A stretch of DNA of 14,165 bases from Paracoccaceae bacterium (GTDB lineage Bacteria; Pseudomonadota; Alphaproteobacteria; Rhodobacterales; Rhodobacteraceae): the NCBI GenBank assembly GCA_016764835.1, contig JAESRD010000361.1, forward strand, positions 1-14,165, written 5' to 3'. Each line of letters opens with the position of its first letter. Within the stretch, counting starts at the first letter, position 1. The translations under genes were made by a program, and so were the position numbers. Positions 1 to 8,019 of the stretch are shown here, in pieces. The notes beneath the pieces were generated by a model. That model searched no databases, was not told where the DNA came from, and saw only the letters and a program-made list of their open reading frames with translations.

Positions 1-693
1 GGCATAGCCTGCGCGGGTCACGGTATCGACCACACCTTCTTCGCCAAAGAACTCTTCGCCACCGGGCAAGTAGGTCAGGTCAAAGTTGGCGTTCATCGGG
101 TGGGGTTCCCAGCCGAGGAAGACGACATCTTCACCGCGATCATAGGCGCGGCGTACTTGCGCCAACATGCCTTGCTCGGAGCTCTCAACAACATCCATGC
201 CGGTGAGACCGGAGCCTTCGATTTCGCTCAATGATACAAGGTAGGCATTGCCTTCATTGCCTGGCTCAATGCCAAATATCTCGCCGTCCAGCTCTTCAGT
301 GAATGAGTTGATGTCGGCGTAAGATTGCAGGCCCTTCTCGAACGTATAGGTCGGAACGGCGAGCGTGTACTTGGTGCCAGTAAGGTTGGTGGCGACAGTC
401 TCGATCTCACCGCTCTCAAGATACGGCCCGATCGTGCCGGCCTGTGCGGGCATCCAATTGCCAAGGAACACATCGACATCGTCGGATTCGAGCGAGGCGA
501 AGGTGACCGGCACCGACAGGACTTTGATATCTGTCTCATAGCCGAGCGCCTGCAGCACGTGGTTGGTGGCGGATGTTGTGGTGGTGATATCGGTCCAGCC
601 AACATCAGAAAATGTGACAGTTCCGCAATCGGCCATCGCCTGACCGGCGACTAGGATGAGGGCTGCGGCGGATACCGTGGATTTATAGGTCAT
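1..693 (-). CDS. choX: Choline ABC transporter substrate-binding protein ChoX (partial, C-terminus off the left edge)
   Basis: This is the periplasmic binding protein that captures choline for an ABC importer. Reading leftward from ATG at 693 gives 231 uninterrupted residues up to the window edge. Residues 1-21 form a signal peptide with an AMA-D type cleavage site. The mature part carries family hallmarks: SDVGWTDIT (29-37), DVFLGNWMPAQ (74-84) and VFLGWEPHPM (191-200). Trp33, Trp80, Tyr109 and Trp195 match, with a constant offset of 10, the aromatic box I recall for Sinorhizobium ChoX (Trp43, Trp90, Tyr119, Trp205); Asp35 and Asn146 also fit. Full-length relatives are a little over 300 residues, so roughly the last quarter is missing. 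An ATG at 699 is also in frame, but an AGGGA at 703-707 is well spaced only for the 693 start. The gene is divergent from betI and shares its control region; choW and choV are expected to the left. Confidence 0.93.
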   Translation of the reverse strand, partial: MTYKSTVSAAALILVAGQAMADCGTVTFSDVGWTDITTTTSATNHVLQALGYETDIKVLSVPVTFASLESDDVDVFLGNWMPAQAGTIGPYLESGEIETVATNLTGTKYTLAVPTYTFEKGLQSYADINSFTEELDGEIFGIEPGNEGNAYLVSLSEIEGSGLTGMDVVESSEQGMLAQVRRAYDRGEDVVFLGWEPHPMNANFDLTYLPGGEEFFGEEGVVDTVTRAGYA

Positions 694-712
694 ACTCATT
701 TCCCTGTTATTT

Positions 713-732
713 TTGATTGACGCGTCAGTTAA
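713..732. promoter_or_regulatory. Candidate BetI operator in the choX-betI divergent region
   Basis: TGACGCGTCA at 718-727 is a perfect 10-bp palindrome. The symmetry continues outward at 716/729, 714/731 and 713/732, giving a 20-bp partial dyad. It lies 20 bp from the choX start and 42 bp from the betI start, where a TetR-type repressor such as BetI would act. Known BetI sites are dyads of similar length controlling divergent choline genes. A second small inverted repeat, CTTAC-CCC-GTAAG at 739-751, lies beside it. That BetI binds here is inferred from position and symmetry; I could not place the -35 and -10 boxes with confidence. Confidence 0.6.
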
Positions 733-773
733 GAACGACTTACCCCGTAAGACAAGTCTTTATTGAGGATGCA

Positions 774-1349
774 ATGCCTAAGGTCGGAATGGAACCCCTG
801 CGCAAGTCTGCGCTTGTTGAAGCGACGATCAATGAGATCGGCCGCGAGGGCTCGCTTGACGTAACCGTCAGCCAGATCGCCCGGCGGGCAGGGATGTCGA
901 GCGCGCTGGCGCACCACTACTTTGGCAGCAAGGAAAAGATGTTCCTCGCGGCGATGCGCCATATTCTGACATTGTATAATGCCGAAGTGCGCGGGGCGAT
1001 GCTGTTGGCGGCCACGCCAAAAGCGCGGGTTGAGGCGATTGTGCGGGCGAGTTTTTCGCGGACCAATTTTCGGGCTGAGGTGGTCGGTGCTTGGCTCAAC
1101 TTCTACGTTTTGGCGCAAACGTCAGACGAGGCGCGGCGGTTGCTGCGGGTTTATCAAGGGCGGTTGCGCACCAACCTGACAGCGCATTTGCGGCCAATGA
1201 TCGGGGCGCGGGCCGTTGATGTTGCCGCAGGCTTGGGGGCGATGATGGACGGCATTTATATTCGCCAAGCGCTGACGCCCGACCCGCTTAGCCCCAGCCC
1301 TGAAGAGATGATGCTTGACTATCTTGATATGGCGTTGGCGCGGAGATGA
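774..1349 (+). CDS. betI: TetR-family transcriptional repressor BetI
   Basis: BetI is the choline-responsive repressor of the glycine betaine synthesis genes. The 191-residue product has the usual BetI length and begins MPKVGMEP, the typical BetI N-terminus. The helix-turn-helix lies at about residues 27-52, including VSQIARRAGMSS and HHYFGSKEKM. The ligand-domain segment AEVVGAWLNFYVLAQ (101-115) followed by RLLRVYQGRLRTNL (122-135) is BetI-like. I chose the ATG at 774 because GAGG at 765-768 is well placed and because it restores the family N-terminus. An in-frame TTG at 717 would add 19 residues read through the palindromic operator and is unlikely. betB follows 58 bp downstream on the same strand, and choX is divergent, so BetI probably controls itself, betBA and choX. 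Confidence 0.92.
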   Translation: MPKVGMEPLRKSALVEATINEIGREGSLDVTVSQIARRAGMSSALAHHYFGSKEKMFLAAMRHILTLYNAEVRGAMLLAATPKARVEAIVRASFSRTNFRAEVVGAWLNFYVLAQTSDEARRLLRVYQGRLRTNLTAHLRPMIGARAVDVAAGLGAMMDGIYIRQALTPDPLSPSPEEMMLDYLDMALARR

Positions 1350-1407
1350 TATCTAACCTAATGATCTTACCCCATAAAACAGAATTTGTGAAAAGGAGCG
1401 CGAGAGT

Positions 1408-2865
1408 ATGTCGCTAACATGTCAGCCTAAGGCGAGCCACTTTGTTAATGGCGCTTATCTTGAAGATACCAACGGCGTTGCCTTTGAATCGATCTACCCC
1501 GCGACAGGAGAGGCCGTCGCAAAGCTGCACGCAGCCACGCCAGAAGTTATCGAAGCGGCACTATCTAGCGCCACAATCGCCCAAGCCGAATGGGCCAGCT
1601 GGACCGGCACACAAAGAGGCCGTGTGTTGCGCAAGGCAGCCGACCTGATACGCGCCGATAACCACGCGCTCAGCGTGCTCGAGACCTATGATACCGGAAA
1701 GCCGCTGCAAGAAACGCTGGTGGCCGATGCGACCAGTGCCGCCGATGCGCTGGAGTATTTTGGCGGGCTGGCGGGCAGCCTGACCGGCGAGCATATTCAG
1801 CTTGGCGAAGACTTCGTCTATGCAATGCGCATCCCCTTGGGGGTTTGCGTTGGCATTGGCGCGTGGAATTACCCGACACAAATTGCCTGTTGGAAAGCCG
1901 CCCCGGCGTTGGCTTGCGGCAATGCGATGATCTTCAAACCGTCTGAGACCACGCCGCTTTGCGCGCTCAGAATCGCTGAGATTTTCATGCAGGCGGGCGC
2001 GCCTGCCGGGCTGTTTAACGTGGTACAAGGCATGGGTGATGTTGGCGGGGCGCTGGTATCTGACCCGCGCGTGGCCAAAGTTTCGCTCACTGGTTCTGTG
2101 CCGACGGGCCGCAAAGTTTACGCGGCGGCGGCGGCGGGCATGAAACATGTGACCATGGAGCTGGGCGGCAAATCACCGCTGATCATCTTTGATGATGCTA
2201 ATCTGGAAGACGCCGTTGGCGGCGCGATCTTGGGCAACTTTTATTCGTCAGGACAGGTTTGCTCGAATGGCACGCGGGTTTTTGTGCAGACGGGCATCAA
2301 GGATGCGTTCTTAGCCCGGCTCGCCGAGCGGCTCAAAAACGTGGTCATCGGCGATCCGCAGGATGAGGCCACCAACTTTGGCCCGATGGTCAGCGCCCGC
2401 CAGCGCGAGATTGCCGAGCGCTACATTGCCACGGCCAAAGCGCAAGGCGCACGGCTGGTTTCGGGCGGCGGCAGCATTGATGGCCCTGGCTATTTCATTG
2501 AGCCAACGGTGTTTGCCGATGTGACAGACGAGATGACGATTGCCCAAGAAGAGATCTTTGGCCCTGTCATGTCAGTGCTCGACTTTACCGATGAGCAAGA
2601 GGTGATCACCCGCGCCAACGACACGCAATACGGGCTGTCAGCAGGGGTATTTACCAGTGACCTGACCCGTGCGCACCGGGTGATTGGCAAGCTGGAAGCC
2701 GGGTCATGCTGGATAAACACTTATAATCTCGCCCCGGTTGAGGCCCCCTTTGGCGGGGTCAAGCAATCTGGCGTTGGCCGTGAAAATTCAAAAGCGGCGA
2801 TCAATCACTATTCGCAGCTCAAATCCGTTTATGTCGGCATGGTGCCGGTTGACGCGCCCTTCTGA
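1408..2865 (+). CDS. betB: Betaine aldehyde dehydrogenase BetB
   Basis: BetB oxidises betaine aldehyde to glycine betaine with NAD(P)+, the second step from choline. The 485-residue protein is full length for this aldehyde dehydrogenase family. The nucleotide-binding stretch [10 protein letters not shown] (149-158) includes the oxyanion-hole Asn154. KPSETTPL lies at 177-184. The general-base glutamate is Glu251 in MELGGKSP, and the catalytic cysteine is Cys285 in [15 protein letters not shown] (381-386) and [13 protein letters not shown] (447-459) complete the fold signature. The ATG at 1408 has a GGAG at 1395-1398. The stop lies 12 bp before betA, so the two genes are almost certainly co-transcribed. 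No disruption is seen. The choline context makes BetB much more likely than another aldehyde dehydrogenase. Confidence 0.95.
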   Translation: MSLTCQPKASHFVNGAYLEDTNGVAFESIYPATGEAVAKLHAATPEVIEAALSSATIAQAEWASWTGTQRGRVLRKAADLIRADNHALSVLETYDTGKPLQETLVADATSAADALEYFGGLAGSLTGEHIQLGEDFVYAMRIPLGVCVGIGAWNYPTQIACWKAAPALACGNAMIFKPSETTPLCALRIAEIFMQAGAPAGLFNVVQGMGDVGGALVSDPRVAKVSLTGSVPTGRKVYAAAAAGMKHVTMELGGKSPLIIFDDANLEDAVGGAILGNFYSSGQVCSNGTRVFVQTGIKDAFLARLAERLKNVVIGDPQDEATNFGPMVSARQREIAERYIATAKAQGARLVSGGGSIDGPGYFIEPTVFADVTDEMTIAQEEIFGPVMSVLDFTDEQEVITRANDTQYGLSAGVFTSDLTRAHRVIGKLEAGSCWINTYNLAPVEAPFGGVKQSGVGRENSKAAINHYSQLKSVYVGMVPVDAPF

Positions 2866-2877
2866 TCGGAGCCTGAC

Positions 2878-4536
2878 GTGGAAGCAGATTTTGTAATCGT
2901 CGGGGCGGGCAGCGCTGGTTGCGCTATGGCTTACCGCTTGGCTGAGGCTGGCGTTTCGGTGCTGATCATCGAGTTTGGCGGCACGGATGCCGGGCCGCTT
3001 ATTCAGATGCCGGCCGCCTTGTCATTCCCTATGAACATGTCGCGCTATGATTGGGGGTTTCAGAGCGAACCTGAGCCGCATTTGGGCGGGCGGCGGCTGG
3101 TGACACCGCGCGGTAAGGTCGTCGGCGGCTCGTCGTCCATCAACGGCATGGTCTATGTGCGCGGCCATGCGCATGATTATGACCACTGGGCGCTCAGCGG
3201 CGCGGACGGCTGGAGCTACGCCGATGTGCTACCCTATTTTAAGCGTATGGAGCATTGGCATGCGGGCGCGCATGGCGGCGATGCATCATGGCGCGGCGAT
3301 GATGGCCCGTTGCATATTACGCGCGGCCCGCGTGACAATCCGCTGCACAAAGCCTTTGTCGATGCGGGTACCCAAGCGGGCTACCGCGCGACTGATGATT
3401 ACAATGGCGAACGCCAAGAGGGCTTTGGCCCGATGGAGCAAACCGTGTGGCAGGGGCGGCGCTGGTCTGCGGCCAACGCCTATCTCCGCCCGGCGCTAAA
3501 GCATGACAATTGCACGCTTATTCGCGCCTTTGCCCGCAAGGTTGTCATTGAAGATGGCCGGGCAGTTGGCGTTGAAGTTGAGCGCGGTGGCAAGATTGAA
3601 ACCATCCGTGCGCGGCGCGAGGTTATCCTTGCGGCATCGTCTATTAACTCGCCCAAATTGCTGATGTTGTCTGGCATTGGCCCGGCGGCTGAGCTGGCCA
3701 AACACGGGCTAGACGTGCTGGCTGACAGGCCCGGGGTTGGCGCAAATCTGCAAGATCATTTGGAGGTGTATTTCCAAATAGCCGCCGCCAAGCCGATCAC
3801 GCTGTACAAACATTGGAACCTTGTTTCCAAGGCGCTTATTGGGGCGCAGTGGCTGTTTACCAAGCGCGGTCTTGGCGCGTCTAACCAGTTTGAAAGCGCG
3901 GCCTTCATCCGTTCGCGGGCAGGGATCGAGTACCCCGATATTCAGTATCACTTCTTGCCGATCGCCGTGCGCTATGACGGCAAAGCCGCCGCCGAGGGCC
4001 ACGGCTATCAGGCCCATGTTGGGCCAATGCGCTCTGCTAGCCGTGGCGCGATCACGCTCAAATCGGCTGATCCGAAAGACGCGCCGCTGATCAAGTTTAA
4101 CTACATGTCAGACCCGCAGGATTGGGTCGATTTTCGCGCCTGTATTCGGCTGACCCGCGAGATATTTTCGCAGCCCGCCTTTGAGCCGTTTATGCGCCAT
4201 GAGATCCAGCCGGGTGCGGATGTGCAAAGCGACGAGGCGATTGATGGTTTTATCCGCGAACATGCGGAAAGCGCCTATCATCCATGTGGCACTGCGCGGA
4301 TGGGCCGGGCCGATGATCCGGGTGCTGTGGTTGACCCTCAGCTGCGGGTGATCGGTGTTGACGGGCTGCGGCTGGCTGATAGTTCGGTGTTTCCGCGCAT
4401 ACCCAATGGCAATCTGAATGGGCCGTCGCTGATGGTCGGTGAAAAGGCGGCTGATCATATTTTGGGCCGCGCGCCATTAGCGCCACAAAACGCCGAGCCG
4501 TGGATACACCCGGACTGGCAAACCCAGCAGCGCTAA
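2878..4536 (+). CDS. betA: Choline dehydrogenase BetA (GMC oxidoreductase)
   Basis: BetA is an FAD-dependent, membrane-associated dehydrogenase that converts choline to betaine aldehyde, the substrate of the neighbouring betB product. The 552-residue protein starts at GTG 2878, preceded by CGGAG at 2867-2871. This start puts the FAD dinucleotide fold VGAGSAG at residues 8-14, as is normal for the family. Further GMC signatures are [12 protein letters not shown] (79-90) and [16 protein letters not shown] (254-269). The active-site histidine is His468 in [10 protein letters not shown], and the C-terminal [13 protein letters not shown] (511-523) carries the paired asparagine. The C-terminus (EPWIHPDWQ) matches bacterial BetA. 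It is the last gene of betI-betB-betA; maeB starts 77 bp further on. Confidence 0.95.
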   Translation: MEADFVIVGAGSAGCAMAYRLAEAGVSVLIIEFGGTDAGPLIQMPAALSFPMNMSRYDWGFQSEPEPHLGGRRLVTPRGKVVGGSSSINGMVYVRGHAHDYDHWALSGADGWSYADVLPYFKRMEHWHAGAHGGDASWRGDDGPLHITRGPRDNPLHKAFVDAGTQAGYRATDDYNGERQEGFGPMEQTVWQGRRWSAANAYLRPALKHDNCTLIRAFARKVVIEDGRAVGVEVERGGKIETIRARREVILAASSINSPKLLMLSGIGPAAELAKHGLDVLADRPGVGANLQDHLEVYFQIAAAKPITLYKHWNLVSKALIGAQWLFTKRGLGASNQFESAAFIRSRAGIEYPDIQYHFLPIAVRYDGKAAAEGHGYQAHVGPMRSASRGAITLKSADPKDAPLIKFNYMSDPQDWVDFRACIRLTREIFSQPAFEPFMRHEIQPGADVQSDEAIDGFIREHAESAYHPCGTARMGRADDPGAVVDPQLRVIGVDGLRLADSSVFPRIPNGNLNGPSLMVGEKAADHILGRAPLAPQNAEPWIHPDWQTQQR

Positions 4537-4613
4537 CTCAGCGACAAAGAGGCGTTGCGAAAACCCCCGCGCCTCCGCTAAGCATGTGTGAATGTCTGGG
4601 AGGACAAAGAGCG

Positions 4614-6869
4614 ATGCCAAAGCCGATATTCACCCGCGAAGACGCGCTACGATTTCATCTTGAACCAACCCCCGGCAAGTGGGAGGTGCAGCCAACCGTT
4701 CCGATGAACTCGCAGCGCGACCTGTCGCTGGCCTATTCGCCCGGCGTGGCTATCCCTTGCGAAGAGATATTTGAGAACCCGGAAACGGCGTATGAGTACA
4801 CCAATAAGGGCAACCTTGTGGCTGTGATCACAAACGGCACGGCGGTGCTCGGCATGGGCAATCTCGGCGCGCTGGCGTCTAAGCCGGTTATGGAAGGCAA
4901 GTCGGTGCTGTTTAAGCGGTTTGCCGATGTGAACTCGATAGATATTGAGCTGGATACCGAAGACCCAGATGCGTTTTGCAACGCAGTGCGGCTAATGGGG
5001 CCGACCTTTGGCGGCATCAATCTTGAGGATATTAAAGCGCCAGAATGTTTTATCATTGAGCAACGGCTCAAGGAAGAAATGGATATTCCGGTGTTTCATG
5101 ACGACCAGCACGGCACCGCCGTTATCTGCGCGGCTGGGCTGATTAACGCGCTGTTTATTTCGGGCAAACGTATTGAGGACGTGAAAATTGTGCTCAACGG
5201 CGCCGGGGCGGCGGGCATTGCCTGTCTTGAGCTGATCAAAAGCATGGGGGCGGGCTATGATAATTGCATCATGTGCGACACCAAAGGCGTGATCTATCAG
5301 GGCCGGACCGAGGGCATGAACCAGTGGAAATCTGCCCATGCGGCCAAAACTGACTGTCGCACGCTGGCCGATGCGATGAAGGATGCCGATGTGTTTTTGG
5401 GCGTATCAGCCAAGGGGGCGGTGACCCAAGACATGGTGGCCTCGATGGCCCCCAACCCGGTGATCTTTGCCATGGCCAATCCAGACCCAGAGATCACCCC
5501 TGAAGATGCGCATGCGGTGCGCGAAGATGCTATCGTGGCGACGGGGCGTTCTGATTATCCCAACCAAGTAAACAATGTGCTCGGTTTCCCGTATTTGTTT
5601 CGAGGGGCGCTGGATATTCATGCGCGTGCTATCAACGATGATATGAAGATCGCCTGTGCCAATGCGCTGGCCCATTTGGCCCGTGAAGATGTGCCAGATG
5701 AGGTGGCGATAGCTTACGGCCGCAAGCTGACATTTGGCCGTGATTACATCATCCCAACCCCGTTTGACCCGCGTCTTATCCACCGTATTCCGCCCGCTGT
5801 TGCGCGGGCAGGCATGGCCACTGGCGTCGCCCGGCGGCCGATTGTCGACATGGAAGGCTATGAAGATAGCCTCAAGACCCGGATGGACCCGACAGCAGCG
5901 GTGCTTCGCGGGCTTAATGCGCGGGCGCGCCGGGCGCAATCAACCATCGTCTTTGCCGAGGGTGATGATCCGCGCGTGCTGCGGGCAGCGGTGCAATACC
6001 ATCGGTCCGGTTTTGGCCGGGCGCTGGTTGTTGGCCGTGAAGCTGAGGTGCTCGAGATGCTGACGGCGGAGGGCATGGCTGATGCGATTGGCGATATTGA
6101 GATCGTCAATGCCGCGATCACCGACCAGCTCGATAGCTATAAAGAGTTCCTGTCTGAACGCTTGCAGCGCAAAGGCTTTGACCGGCAAGATATCCACAGG
6201 CTGGCGGCGCGTGACCGCCATGTGTTTGCGGCGCTTATGTTGGCGCATGGGCATGCGGATGGCATGGTCACCGGGGCGACGCGCAAGTCTGCGCATGTGC
6301 TTGAGTTGATCAACCATGTCTTTGATGCGGGCCCGCATGACGGCGCGGTTGGGGTGACGGCGGTGATGCACAAAGGCAAGATCGTGCTGATCTCTGATAC
6401 GCTTGTGCATGAATGGCCCGACGAAAATGACTTGGCCGATATTGCCCAGAGGGGCGCGGCTGTGGCGCGGCATTTGGGGCTTGTGCCACGGGTGGCGTTC
6501 CTGTCGTTTTCTACATTTGGCTACCCAGTCTCGGAGCGCTCAGAAAAGATGCATGCGGCGACGCGGGTGCTTGATGAGCGTGGCGTTGATTTTGAATATG
6601 AAGGCGAGATGACGGTCGACGTGGCGCTCAACGCTGTCGCGGCCGAGGCCTATCCGTTCTCAAGGTTGACTGGCCCGGCCAATGTGCTGGTCGTGCCTGC
6701 GCGCCACTCGGCTTCTATCTCGGTCAAGCTGATGCAAGAGATGGCAGGGGCCACAGTGATCGGCCCGATCCTTACAGGTATCGACCGGCCGGTGCAGATT
6801 TGCTCAACTTTATCGACGGTGAATGATATTGTTAATATGGCCGTCATGGCGGCGATGGAGATTGTTTGA
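4614..6869 (+). CDS. maeB: NADP-dependent malic enzyme fused to a phosphotransacetylase-like domain (MaeB type)
   Basis: This enzyme decarboxylates L-malate to pyruvate with reduction of NAD(P)+, linking the TCA cycle to pyruvate and NADPH supply. The 751-residue product is the long, two-part bacterial type. The malic enzyme core covers about residues 1-410: SLAYSPGVA (38-46, with the proposed catalytic Tyr41), EGKSVLFKRFADV (94-106, with the catalytic lysine), NLEDIKAP and FHDDQHGT (metal ligands near 138-164), and the nucleotide fold VLNGAGAAGI (193-202). Residues about 430-751 resemble phosphate acetyltransferase (FAEGDDPRVL 447-456, MVTGATR 551-557). In characterised relatives such as E. 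coli MaeB this part is not catalytic and senses acetyl-CoA. The ATG at 4614 has GGGAGGA at 4598-4604. An upstream in-frame GTG at 4500 would overlap betA and add residues unlike the family. The choice of NADP rather than NAD is inferred from type. Confidence 0.93.
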   Translation: MPKPIFTREDALRFHLEPTPGKWEVQPTVPMNSQRDLSLAYSPGVAIPCEEIFENPETAYEYTNKGNLVAVITNGTAVLGMGNLGALASKPVMEGKSVLFKRFADVNSIDIELDTEDPDAFCNAVRLMGPTFGGINLEDIKAPECFIIEQRLKEEMDIPVFHDDQHGTAVICAAGLINALFISGKRIEDVKIVLNGAGAAGIACLELIKSMGAGYDNCIMCDTKGVIYQGRTEGMNQWKSAHAAKTDCRTLADAMKDADVFLGVSAKGAVTQDMVASMAPNPVIFAMANPDPEITPEDAHAVREDAIVATGRSDYPNQVNNVLGFPYLFRGALDIHARAINDDMKIACANALAHLAREDVPDEVAIAYGRKLTFGRDYIIPTPFDPRLIHRIPPAVARAGMATGVARRPIVDMEGYEDSLKTRMDPTAAVLRGLNARARRAQSTIVFAEGDDPRVLRAAVQYHRSGFGRALVVGREAEVLEMLTAEGMADAIGDIEIVNAAITDQLDSYKEFLSERLQRKGFDRQDIHRLAARDRHVFAALMLAHGHADGMVTGATRKSAHVLELINHVFDAGPHDGAVGVTAVMHKGKIVLISDTLVHEWPDENDLADIAQRGAAVARHLGLVPRVAFLSFSTFGYPVSERSEKMHAATRVLDERGVDFEYEGEMTVDVALNAVAAEAYPFSRLTGPANVLVVPARHSASISVKLMQEMAGATVIGPILTGIDRPVQICSTLSTVNDIVNMAVMAAMEIV

Positions 6870-6871
6870 GT

Positions 6872-6970
6872 TAAAATGTTAGCAAGAATACCTCTGTAAT
6901 AAAGTAATAAAAATAGCATCACCTATGTGACCACATAGGTGATGCTATTCCTAAACACTAAAATGTTAGC
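6872..6970. repeat. 12-bp direct repeat pair bracketing a palindrome after maeB
   Basis: TAAAATGTTAGC occurs identically at 6872-6883 and 6959-6970, with 75 bp between the copies. The interval is AT-rich and contains the 18-bp inverted repeat at 6912-6949. An interval bounded by identical short repeats resembles a small insertion with target duplication, but no terminal inverted repeats of a known element are recognised. The first copy begins 2 bp after the maeB stop codon. Confidence 0.6.
6912..6949. repeat. 18-bp perfect inverted repeat (hairpin; possible terminator)
   Basis: Arm AATAGCATCACCTATGTG at 6912-6929 is perfectly complementary to 6932-6949, separated by AC. In RNA it would fold into a stem of about 17 bp with a tetraloop. 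It lies 42 bp after the maeB stop, where a terminator would be expected. However, the rightward transcript has no U-run after the stem (CCTAAACAC). The U-rich tail occurs only in the leftward direction, because A-rich sequence at 6901-6911 lies on the left. It could be a terminator working poorly in one direction, an mRNA-stabilising stem, or part of a small mobile repeat. Confidence 0.7.
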
Positions 6971-6999
6971 CGAATGACAGACATCAAATCTGCGCCAAT

Positions 7000-7049
7000 T
7001 GCCGCAGGCGGCATCTTTATCAGGTGCTGGGCTAGACCCCGGCCCAGCA
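7000..7049. repeat. Two further small hairpins upstream of the cytochrome c gene
   Basis: TGCCGC at 7000-7005 pairs with GCGGCA at 7008-7013 and is followed by the T-rich TCTTTAT. TGCTGGGC at 7025-7032 pairs with GCCCAGCA at 7042-7049 across a 9-base loop. The first could be a weak rightward terminator for maeB. The second lies 53 bp before the cytochrome start and could be in its promoter or leader. The pairing is directly visible; any function is a guess. Confidence 0.45.
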
Positions 7050-7102
7050 ATGGCTACATCTGAGGGTGGAACACTCAATACAGACAGCCAAAGGGGATCA
7101 CT

Positions 7103-7549
7103 ATGAAAACCATTCTTGCCGCCGCATTCGCGCTTATGCCGGTCATAGGATTTGCCGACGGTCATGACAGCCCAATGGGCGACGCAGAAGCGGGCGCACG
7201 GCTGTTTGACCGGCAATGTCAGTCTTGCCATGTTGTGGTGAATGATGACGGCGAGCGCCTGGCTGGCCGCACGGCGCGCACCGGGCCGAACCTGTTTGCT
7301 GTCGCCGGGCGTGTGCCGGGCAGTGTTGATGGCTTCCGCTACGGGGCTGCGATTATTGCGCTGGGCGAAACGGGCTTGGTTTGGACCGAGGCCGATTTCG
7401 TTGCCTATACGCAAAACCCAACTGGCTGGCTGCGCGAAACGCTTGATGACAGCCGCGCCCGTGGAAAAATGTCGTTTCGTGTGCGCAGTGAGCAAGACGC
7501 GCTGGATATTTATGCATTTATCTACGGCTTGGCTGCGCCGGCTGAATAG
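7103..7549 (+). CDS. Secreted class I cytochrome c
   Basis: This is a small haem c electron carrier exported to the periplasm. The 148-residue product has a signal peptide (residues 1-18, cleavage near GFA-DG). The single haem-attachment motif is CQSCH at 39-43, where His43 is the proximal ligand. Met123 in GKMSFRV is the probable distal ligand. GDAEAGARLFDRQC (26-39) and TGPNL (60-64) are typical of the c2/c550 group. AAGGGG at 7091-7096 is the ribosome binding site. The gene stands alone between maeB and the convergent acetyltransferase gene, whose stop codon is 8 bp away. Similar cytochromes occur in roseobacters, but I cannot tell which oxidase or dehydrogenase it serves. Confidence 0.88.
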   Translation: MKTILAAAFALMPVIGFADGHDSPMGDAEAGARLFDRQCQSCHVVVNDDGERLAGRTARTGPNLFAVAGRVPGSVDGFRYGAAIIALGETGLVWTEADFVAYTQNPTGWLRETLDDSRARGKMSFRVRSEQDALDIYAFIYGLAAPAE

Positions 7550-7557
7550 AGCGGCGC

Positions 7558-8019
7558 TTAAACGTTTAGCGACATCTCGACCCCGTCTTTGTTGGCCCGA
7601 CCAGTGGCCACAAACCCGCAGCGCCGATAAAACCCGCCCGGATCATTTGGCAGATCATAATATGTCAGGTTTAGCCGGGGCAGGCCCCAGACGCGGGCCT
7701 GCTTTGCGGCAAGGTCAATGGCGGCGCGGCCGAGGCCGTTGCCTTGGTGGCGCGCGTCAATGAGCAGCTGCCAAAGATAGGCGGCGTCTAGGTCTTCGCC
7801 CTCATCCATATAGGCGCATTCGCGGGGGTGAAACATGACCATCAGGCCAACAGCCACCTCACCCTGCCACAGCCCGCAAGCAAATGTACCGGGCGCATAG
7901 GCTTGGTGGGCGATGCTCTGCGCGGGGGGCAGGACAAAGGCGCTTTGTTTGGCGCTGACGCTGAGCGCGAAAAGATCGTAAATATGGGTGAGCGCAATTG
8001 GCCGACAGCGCAGGGTCAT
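7558..8019 (-). CDS. GNAT N-acetyltransferase (downstream copy of a tandem pair)
   Basis: This is a predicted acetyl-CoA-dependent N-acetyltransferase of 153 residues. The acetyl-CoA loop is HQGNGLGRAA at 91-100, followed by ARVWGLPRLNL and the C-terminal FYRRCGFVATGR, the usual GNAT order. It aligns without gaps along most of its length with the gene immediately upstream, about half of residues being identical by my hand alignment, so the pair arose by duplication. Its ATG at 8019 overlaps the stop of the upstream gene (ATGA), implying translational coupling. The closest known type appears to be the BltD-like diamine/polyamine acetyltransferases, but residues such as APNE, kept in the partner, are altered here (LPPA). 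The substrate is unknown. Confidence 0.85.
   Translation of the reverse strand: MTLRCRPIALTHIYDLFALSVSAKQSAFVLPPAQSIAHQAYAPGTFACGLWQGEVAVGLMVMFHPRECAYMDEGEDLDAAYLWQLLIDARHQGNGLGRAAIDLAAKQARVWGLPRLNLTYYDLPNDPGGFYRRCGFVATGRANKDGVEMSLNV

Noticed and set aside
228..654. Two open frames (leftward 228-605 and rightward 325-654) within choX
   Set aside because: The choX frame is strongly supported by conserved ligand residues. These are out-of-frame shadows of Pro/Arg/Ser-rich composition.
717..773. TTG-initiated extension of BetI
   Set aside because: It would translate the palindromic operator region. The ATG at 774 gives the conserved MPKVGMEP start with a good ribosome binding site.
4545..4580. 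GAGGCG...CGCCTC inverted repeat between betA and maeB as a terminator
   Set aside because: The loop is long, the stem is only six pairs and no T-run follows, so it is too weak to annotate.
4500..4613. Upstream GTG extension of the malic enzyme (38 extra residues)
   Set aside because: It overlaps the end of betA and has no family resemblance. The ATG at 4614 has a strong Shine-Dalgarno and gives the normal MaeB N-terminus.
5940..6473. Leftward 177-residue open frame inside maeB (and a similar one at 5406-5939)
   Set aside because: Both are antisense to conserved malic enzyme and phosphotransacetylase-like sequence, as expected from GC-rich codon bias, with no recognisable domain.
6872..6970. 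Possible integron attC site
   Set aside because: The repeat ends lack proper RYYYAAC/GTTRRRY core sites and the palindrome is perfect, unlike attC. No integron integrase or cassettes are nearby.
6923..7495. Leftward 190-residue open frame opposite the cytochrome c gene
   Set aside because: It runs through the palindrome and antisense to a clear cytochrome c with signal peptide and CxxCH. No family features are seen.
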